Positions 58,312 to 64,000 of a DNA stretch of 64,000 nucleotides are shown here, piece by piece. This DNA comes from an uncultured Clostridiaceae bacterium (GTDB lineage Bacteria; Bacillota; Clostridia; TANB77; CAG-508), in contig CANRSN010000010.1 in the NCBI GenBank assembly GCA_947642455.1, positions 1 through 64,000 on the forward strand, read 5' to 3'. A program made the position numbers and the translations under genes. The stretch's first letter is position 1. Each line of letters starts with the position of its first letter. The notes under the pieces are model-generated. The model worked only from the letters and a program-made list of their open reading frames with translations, did not search any database and was not told the origin of the DNA.

Positions 58312-60330
58312 ATGGATTTAGAGAATATAAATGATGGAACAACGCCAATGTCATATATGGAATTTTTAAATAAGGGAAATGAATATAATATAGAAAGAAA
58401 TAAATACACAGATGAAGAATATAGAAAAATGGCTAAAAAATTAGATAAAATAATAAATAAAAGGGAGATTCTAGGGGCTATCGATTATAAAGATAAAATA
58501 TCAGAAGCAGCTGTAATACTAGGAGCTCCAGATATAATGGCAAAAGATGAAGACTATAAAGATATCATGTGGGATTTTTATTATAGTAAAGATGAAAATG
58601 GAAAATCTTTGTTAGATAGTGTAAATCAATCATTACAGGGTACTAATCCAAGTGATATAGATAGATATGAAATGATGTTACGTGTACTTAATGGAAATCT
58701 AGTTATAAAAGATAACTATATAGCTGGACCAAATGATAGAACAACGATGATGTTATCTAATAAAGGTTTTTTTGAAAAAACGCAAAGAATAGAAGAAATT
58801 TTTGTAGATGAAAAAGGCTTAATTCACGATAACAGATTATATTGTAAAAGTTATCCAAATGGGGAACAAACAGTAAGTAAACATAGTAATATTGAAAAAA
58901 AGGATATGATAGGAAAAACTAAAACGTTATATAAAAAATCATGTTATAAAAGAAATATAATAAATGATAGAGCAAATTCTGAAGGTAAAAGTGATATTAC
59001 ATTTGAAGAAGCTATGCAATTAATGAGTATTCCAGATAATGAATTTGATGAAGTATATAATAAAGGTAATGATAATAACAAAGATATTACTGAAAATAGC
59101 ATTGATTATTCAAGTGACATTGAAGAGAATAATATTAATTATGAAAGTAAGGATTCTGGAGAGAATAATATCGGTTATGAAAGCAAAGATTCTGAAGAGA
59201 ATAATATGGGTTATGAAAGTGAAGTTACTGAAGGAAAAGATGGAAATATAATAGATAAATTTACATCAGTTTGGGAGGAAAAATCAGCTCAAAAAGAACA
59301 AGAAAAGGCACAAAAAAATCAAGAGAAGAAAGAAGCTATAATGGGATCAGTTGAAGGTGTTATGTCAATGTTCTCAAAAGGGAAAGATGACGAAAAAGGT
59401 GCTAAATCGGAAGGGGCAATTACAAGTGCAGATGTTCTTAATGGTGCAAATATACAAAGTATTGCATATACAGATAAAGAATATGATAATTTAGCAAATA
59501 AAGTAGCAAAGAATTCAGGAAAGAATATGGATAGGGTTGAGATTATAGAGCAGTCTTTAATGCAATTAGGAGTACCACAAGAGTTATTAGAAAGTTCAGA
59601 TTATAAGCCTATGATATATGGTATGGTTAATCAATATCTTTATGAAGATAATGGAAAAGGTGCAGCTATTTTTAGTCAAGATAAGCAAGGATGTGAACAA
59701 GTACTAAGAACATTAAATGAAAACTTAGTAATTAGAGACAATTATATAGCTGGTATAACAAAGTTAGATACAAATGGAAGAAATTATTCAGAAGCTGAAA
59801 GAATGACAGAGTTCTTCGTTGATGAAAATGGTGTTATATTAGAGAGTAAAGAACAATGGGATAAGAATACAAATAAAAATGTAGATATTAGTAAAAGTTT
59901 TGCAGCATGTAATTTAGATGAACAAGGGAAAAGAAATGTATTATCATATAAAGAAGTAAAGGGAGAGAATAATCATAGTGTAGGTTATGAAAATACTAAT
60001 TTTGATAATATGAATATTAACAAGGTAAGAGAAAATCTTGGTAGAGAGGGAACAAATAGTGCAATTACAAGAAATGAAGTATACAAAGAAGCAAGCAGTA
60101 AAAATAGACAATTAGGAGAGCAAGTAGCTGTAAATGAGAACAATAGCAGAAATGAAGGTCAAAAGGAGCAAGAAAAACAAAAGAGCTCAGGTCTTTTTTC
60201 AATATTTGGAAAGGCTTATGATTCTCAAGATATAACAGGAAATGATTTAAATTCAATAATGGGGATTATAAAGGAGTCACTAAATAAAGATAAAAATAGA
60301 GATCAACAAGAGCAAAATAACCAAAGATAG
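58312..60330 (+). CDS. Unrecognised 672-residue protein with internal duplication
   Basis: No family recognised. A ~130-residue module occurs twice: residues ~32-160 (YTDEEYRKMAKKL ... LNGNLVIKDNYIAG) and ~386-510 (YTDKEYDNLANKV ... LNENLVIRDNYIAG ... AERMTEFFVDE). Between them lies a low-complexity linker with tandem NNIGYESKDSEE-like repeats (about 270-305) and a K/Q/E-rich coiled segment. There is no signal peptide or membrane helix. GAGGAGAG precedes the ATG. It is followed 12 bp later by another unknown gene, so the two act together. The expanded paralogous module hints at a structural or effector protein. Confidence 0.85.
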   Translation: MDLENINDGTTPMSYMEFLNKGNEYNIERNKYTDEEYRKMAKKLDKIINKREILGAIDYKDKISEAAVILGAPDIMAKDEDYKDIMWDFYYSKDENGKSLLDSVNQSLQGTNPSDIDRYEMMLRVLNGNLVIKDNYIAGPNDRTTMMLSNKGFFEKTQRIEEIFVDEKGLIHDNRLYCKSYPNGEQTVSKHSNIEKKDMIGKTKTLYKKSCYKRNIINDRANSEGKSDITFEEAMQLMSIPDNEFDEVYNKGNDNNKDITENSIDYSSDIEENNINYESKDSGENNIGYESKDSEENNMGYESEVTEGKDGNIIDKFTSVWEEKSAQKEQEKAQKNQEKKEAIMGSVEGVMSMFSKGKDDEKGAKSEGAITSADVLNGANIQSIAYTDKEYDNLANKVAKNSGKNMDRVEIIEQSLMQLGVPQELLESSDYKPMIYGMVNQYLYEDNGKGAAIFSQDKQGCEQVLRTLNENLVIRDNYIAGITKLDTNGRNYSEAERMTEFFVDENGVILESKEQWDKNTNKNVDISKSFAACNLDEQGKRNVLSYKEVKGENNHSVGYENTNFDNMNINKVRENLGREGTNSAITRNEVYKEASSKNRQLGEQVAVNENNSRNEGQKEQEKQKSSGLFSIFGKAYDSQDITGNDLNSIMGIIKESLNKDKNRDQQEQNNQR

Positions 60331-60342
60331 AGAGGTGTAAAA

Positions 60343-60807
60343 GTGGAGTTTAGTATAGAAAGAACCTATTCAGAAGTATATGGAATTATAAATATGTTAG
60401 GAGAGTATTATAAAAAGAAATTACCACAGAAGTTATATAATCTAATAGAAACACAAAGGGACAAACAATACAATCCTACATATACTCTTGATGTGGCAAT
60501 AGAAGAGCAGAATATAGAAAAAAAATCTATGGCGATGATAATGTTACTTCATTTGAATTATTGGTGTGAAACAGAAGAAGAGAGAATGCAAATAAAGGCT
60601 ATCTTAGAAAAAAATAGAATAGAAGTAGAAGAAAAATATAATATAGATAATGTCTTTAAAAAAAGAATAGAGCAAAATGAAATGATAAGGAAAAAGTCTG
60701 AAGAAGTAGTAGTAAATAATCAGACTGCATTAGTAGAATATAAAGAGCCTTTTATGCAAAAAATAAAAAGAATTATTTATAATTTATTTCACCCAAATAA
60801 ATTATAA
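60343..60807 (+). CDS. Unrecognised 154-residue helical protein
   Basis: The start is GTG behind AGAGGTG, 12 bp after the previous stop. It is all-helical, with YGIINMLGEYYKKKLPQKLYNLIE at the start and a basic C-terminal tail (MQKIKRIIYNLFHPNKL) that may be an amphipathic anchor. It resembles small proteins seen next to surface or secretion genes in uncultured clostridia, but I cannot name the family. It is in an operon with the 672-residue protein. Confidence 0.8.
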   Translation: MEFSIERTYSEVYGIINMLGEYYKKKLPQKLYNLIETQRDKQYNPTYTLDVAIEEQNIEKKSMAMIMLLHLNYWCETEEERMQIKAILEKNRIEVEEKYNIDNVFKKRIEQNEMIRKKSEEVVVNNQTALVEYKEPFMQKIKRIIYNLFHPNKL

Positions 60808-60881
60808 TGTAAAATTTAATATAATAAATAAATGGGCATGGAATGAGAAGTAATCAAGAAGGTCAAAATTTTTATCAACAA

Positions 60882-61092
60882 GAAAGAGTACAATTTGTTA
60901 TATTTCACAGATTAAAATCAGAATTATATAAGTACTATAATATTTATTTTAACAAAGTTTTTTACTGGCTATGCCAATCGCCTAGGGTCATTTCTAATGT
61001 GGGAGATTCTCTGCATAAAACTTTATAAAAATAAATATTATAGTACTTAAGTGAATGTTATATCTATGAAATGAACAAATTGTACTCTTTTT
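60882..61092 (-). repeat. MITE-like nested inverted-repeat element, copy E
   Basis: The arms GAGTACAATTTGTTATA and TGAACAAATTGTACTC are as in copy A. The inner arms contain TAAGTACTATAATATTTATT and complement. The core, best read on the minus strand, keeps GGGTCATTTCTAATG on the plus strand, matching copy A and more distantly copies B and D. Confidence 0.8.
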
Positions 61093-61102
61093 TACTGAAT
61101 TT

Positions 61103-61167
61103 TTGTTACTTCTACAGATCAATTTCTATTTAGGAAATATAATTTTACAAACAGTGAATTGTAACAA
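61103..61167. repeat. Short inverted-repeat element
   Basis: GTTACTTCTACAGATCAATT ... AAACAGTGAATTGTAAC is similar to 18188-18255, directly next to copy E. Confidence 0.65.
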
Positions 61168-61203
61168 ATTTTTTTAAAATACTTCTTTTATTCTAAAATT
61201 GTA

Positions 61204-62097
61204 TTATAAATTGGTTTCTAATATGTTTTTCAAAAAGGCATTGCATAAATTCATTATAGAATTTATAAATAAATAATTATATTGAATTTCTTTATAATCT
61301 AAAACTTTTTTAAATAGTTTTGGTTCAAAAATTCCTTTTTTTAATTTTAAGCGTAAATAAAGATTATTTTGTTTTATTGTTATTTCTGGGAATATTTTAT
61401 ATTCCAAATTAAAGTCGGTAAGCATTTGCATAATATCTGATGTAAATAGTTGCATACAAATTATGGAGTTGTCAGTATAGACATTATATAGTTTCTCAAA
61501 TTCAATAGAGTCCATTTCTAATTTAGGTAAAGAATTTGTATTTAGTCGAGAGTCTTCTCTAATTTGTATATTACAAGGGATATCCTTTATAAAGTCAATT
61601 TTTGCAAATAAACCATTAAAAATAGTTGAATATGAATTTTTTCCATTATCATCTTGAATCTTTTTTTCAGTAATAACTTCTGCCATCTTAAAGTCACAAA
61701 TTTCCTGAAGTTTTCCAGAAATGCAATCTTCAGAATGGTAAAAATCAAAGAATTGTTCAAAATCTGCTTCAAGGTAATCCGCATAAGGGATTTCTTCTTG
61801 TGCATTAAATATAAAATTTGAATTATAGTTTTTTAAAATAGAAGAGATAACGTTTTTCTTAAAACATTGTATATATTTTTTACTACGAAATAATGTAAAA
61901 CAGGTTAATGTAAGAATTATGTAGCATATAAAGCCAATAAAAAACATATATGGAATATAAAGAGAAATAATTACATATATAAGAAACAATAAAACTGCAA
62001 TAATAATTTGAAGCATTATTTGTTTTTTGTGATAATTATTTAATTCCTCAAAATTTTCATCATATATTTTATTATAAATTTCATCAAAATTCATCAT
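61204..62097 (-). CDS. DUF3137 family membrane protein
   Basis: A 297-residue protein with two adjacent membrane segments (about 28-50 and 53-72) and a cytoplasmic domain typical of DUF3137 (ADYLEADFEQFFDFYHSEDCI, then VITEKKIQDDNGK). The family function is unknown, but its members very often lie next to lemA, as here (53 bp downstream). Confidence 0.85.
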   Translation of the reverse strand: MMNFDEIYNKIYDENFEELNNYHKKQIMLQIIIAVLLFLIYVIISLYIPYMFFIGFICYIILTLTCFTLFRSKKYIQCFKKNVISSILKNYNSNFIFNAQEEIPYADYLEADFEQFFDFYHSEDCISGKLQEICDFKMAEVITEKKIQDDNGKNSYSTIFNGLFAKIDFIKDIPCNIQIREDSRLNTNSLPKLEMDSIEFEKLYNVYTDNSIICMQLFTSDIMQMLTDFNLEYKIFPEITIKQNNLYLRLKLKKGIFEPKLFKKVLDYKEIQYNYLFINSIMNLCNAFLKNILETNL

Positions 62098-62150
62098 TTA
62101 AATTACATTCCTTTACTATACAAGGGTATTTTTTGAAAATCCCTGAGCAA

Positions 62151-62654
62151 CTAATTAGTTTCCTTTTCAAATAAACTTTCTTCTGTATATTTGAAAAGGT
62201 GTGCAATTATACAACTTGGAAAAGAATGAAGTTTTATGTTATAAGCAGTTACAGCAGAATTATAAATTCTTCTCGCGGCTTGTAATTGACTTTCCATTTT
62301 TACAAGACTTTTTTGAAGACTTAAAAATTGAGAGTCTGCTTTTAAATCTGGGTAGCTTTCTCCAAGTGCTAAAATGGTATTACAATCTTTATTAATAGTT
62401 TCTCCATCTTTTAAATTTTTAGTTTTCATATATTCATTTCTCATTGAAGTTATTTTTTCAAAGATTTCTTTTTCATGCGTAGCATATGCTTTTACACATT
62501 GAACTAAATTTGGAATTAAATCAAAACGTTGAGTTAAATAAACATCTATTCCAGATTTAGATTGTTGAATTCTATTTTTTAATTTTATAAATTGATTATA
62601 TTCGTAAATAAAGTAAATCAATATAATTAATAATATGGGAGTAAAATATATCAT
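62151..62654 (-). CDS. LemA family protein
   Basis: 167 residues: a single N-terminal membrane segment (about 3-18), then the LemA helical domain with GIDVYLTQRFDLIPNLVQCVKAYATHEKEIF and AARRIYNSAVTAYN. LemA proteins are N-out membrane proteins of uncertain role. It pairs with the DUF3137 gene. Confidence 0.93.
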   Translation of the reverse strand: MIYFTPILLIILIYFIYEYNQFIKLKNRIQQSKSGIDVYLTQRFDLIPNLVQCVKAYATHEKEIFEKITSMRNEYMKTKNLKDGETINKDCNTILALGESYPDLKADSQFLSLQKSLVKMESQLQAARRIYNSAVTAYNIKLHSFPSCIIAHLFKYTEESLFEKETN

Positions 62655-62689
62655 AATAATTTCTCCATTTCTAAAAAATACTTGCTATA

Positions 62690-62787
62690 TTTACAGATTG
62701 CAAAATCGTACATGGTGTATTAATATTTAGTATGGGATACTTTGGGAAAAGTAAATATTAATACACCTAAACAGAATTATAACAAAT
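62690..62787. repeat. Inverted repeat between lemA and the dehydratase-type gene
   Basis: TGTATTAATATTTA and TAAATATTAATACA arms (62717-62767 region) lie inside ACAGATT/ACAGAATTATAACAAAT-like ends, recalling the MITE-like family but with an unrelated short core. Confidence 0.6.
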
Positions 62788-64000
62788 TTACTTTAATATA
62801 TTTTCTGTTGTACTATTTTTCTCTTCAGAATTTTCTGTATCAATAGCCTTATTAGACAAATTTTTATTTTTTAAATTATCTTTAGCGACAGTCATTAAAA
62901 GTTTAATTCTATTAGTTTGGTTAGCTTCACTTGCACCTGGATCATAGTCAATAGGTGAAATATTAGCTTCAGGAAATTTACTTCTAATAGTTTTTATAAC
63001 ACCTTTTCCAACAACGTGGTTAGGTAGGCAAGCAAAAGGTTGAACACAAACAATATTAGGAATTCCATGCTCAATATATTCAATCATTTCTGCTGTTAAA
63101 AACCAACCTTCTCCAGTTTGATTTCCTATAGATAAAACATCTTTTACTTTATCTTCAAGAGCCCAAATATTACAAGGAGGAAGATATCCTTTTTTTGAAC
63201 GAGAAAGAGCTAACCTTTCATCTTTTTCAAGAATATCGATTAATTTTATAGCAGTTTTAAAAATACGAGCCTTAACGCCATCAATCTTTATTAATTCATT
63301 AAAAGTAATTTTGTGAGTTGCTATAAACTTAACAAACCCCATAAAATCAGGTAAAATAACTTCAGCACCTTCTGCTTCTAATTTATCGGCAACAAAATTA
63401 TTTCCAAAAGGATGATATTTTATTAAAACTTCGCCAACAATTCCAACTTTAGGTTTTTCAATAGAAGTATCTAATTCAATTTTTTCAAAATCATCAACAA
63501 TATTGTACAAACTTTGATTAAATTCTTTCATAGTTGATTTTTCTAAAAGTTTTTTACATTTTTCCATCCAAGTATCAAATAATTTTTGGGTTTCGCCTTT
63601 GTTTACTTCATAAGCTCTATTTTTAGTAAGCATTTTTTGAAGTAAATCAGCATATACCACCATCTTTAAGAGTCTTTCTACTAAAGGTAAAGTAATTTTA
63701 AAGCCAGGCATCTTTTCCATACCAACAACATTAAAAGATATAACTGGCACATTCTCAAAACCAGCATCTTTTAGAGCCTTACGTATAAAACCAATATAAT
63801 TTGTTGCTCTACAGCCTCCACCAGTTTGAGACATAATTAATGCAGTCTTATTTAAGTCATATTTTCCAGATTGAAGAGCTTCAATCATCTGACCAGTTGT
63901 TAAAATAGAAGGATAACAGGCATCATTATTTACATATTTTAAACCTGTTTCAACAGTATGCTCTGTACAATTTCTTAATAATTCTACTTTATACCCAGAA
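62788..64000 (-). CDS. 2-hydroxyacyl-CoA dehydratase/activase-type protein (partial, runs off the window)
   Basis: 404 codons are visible; the reading frame is open to the window edge, so the 5' part is missing. The visible part has NNDACYPSILTTGQ, TGGGCRATNYIGF, KVGIVGEVLIKYHPFGNN and PCNIWALEDKV...QPFACLPNHVVGKGVI, the cysteine-containing motifs of the large CoA-dehydratase-activase-related proteins (DUF2229-type) of clostridia. Those proteins bind iron-sulfur clusters. The natural substrate of this subgroup is unknown. A serine/asparagine-rich tail closes the protein. Confidence 0.88.
   Translation of the reverse strand, partial: SGYKVELLRNCTEHTVETGLKYVNNDACYPSILTTGQMIEALQSGKYDLNKTALIMSQTGGGCRATNYIGFIRKALKDAGFENVPVISFNVVGMEKMPGFKITLPLVERLLKMVVYADLLQKMLTKNRAYEVNKGETQKLFDTWMEKCKKLLEKSTMKEFNQSLYNIVDDFEKIELDTSIEKPKVGIVGEVLIKYHPFGNNFVADKLEAEGAEVILPDFMGFVKFIATHKITFNELIKIDGVKARIFKTAIKLIDILEKDERLALSRSKKGYLPPCNIWALEDKVKDVLSIGNQTGEGWFLTAEMIEYIEHGIPNIVCVQPFACLPNHVVGKGVIKTIRSKFPEANISPIDYDPGASEANQTNRIKLLMTVAKDNLKNKNLSNKAIDTENSEEKNSTTENILK

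Overview
The window is the chromosomal replication-origin region of a low-GC, spore-forming Firmicute, probably an uncultured gut-type member of the Clostridia. This rests on the very AT-rich coding, two small spore coat-like genes, and the order gyrB-recF-dnaN-dnaA (minus strand) facing rpmH-rnpA-yidD-yidC-khpB-mnmE-mnmG-rsmG-parA-parB (plus strand). Almost all genes left of about 47.5 kb are on the minus strand and almost all right of it on the plus strand. DnaA boxes cluster on both sides of dnaA. I cannot name a species.

Left arm (0-28 kb): an M23 peptidase, two coat proteins, a membrane-anchored FGE/C-lectin-like protein whose last ~55 codons look like the variable region of a diversity-generating retroelement (DGR), pcrA, an LMW phosphatase, a ZIP transporter, an HD-CYTH fusion, prfA, a YhaN/YhaO pair, a GldG/GldF/ATPase ABC exporter, a GDT1 cation transporter, a DnaD-like protein, gyrA, and a small VirB4/TadZ-like cluster.

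Accessory island (28.7-40.5 kb): an integrated mobilizable element has split an M14 carboxypeptidase gene into two halves about 12 kb apart. It carries a MobC-like gene, a likely transfer-origin region, three short-chain dehydrogenases, a DUF6809-like small protein, a large serine recombinase, and a likely defence cassette: AAA15-type ATPase, RloB/Toprim-like protein, and a 1057-aa protein with a PD-(D/E)xK-like N-terminus and PIN-like C-terminus.

Right arm (41-64 kb): the origin genes, two tRNA-Ser genes, an unrecognised 672-aa protein with an internal duplication and its partner, DUF3137 and LemA genes, and a partial 2-hydroxyacyl-CoA-dehydratase/activase-type gene running off the end.

The most striking signal is recoding. 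Six reading-frame breaks, in four otherwise undamaged genes (mnmE, the serine recombinase three times, and two small proteins), are all the same event: an in-frame CGG codon at which skipping the C (+1) restores the conserved frame, giving a glycine (GGN). By eye I find only two other in-frame CGG codons, both in the HD-CYTH gene. This suggests that CGG acts as a +1 frameshift codon here. The presence of one in mnmE, whose product is known to limit frameshifting, suggests a feedback loop. A systematic sequencing error is the main alternative.

Intergenic space is full of repeats: five copies of a ~210-bp nested inverted-repeat (MITE-like) element, shorter core-less relatives, a hairpin family with a shared flank, and a palindrome with 62-bp perfect arms.
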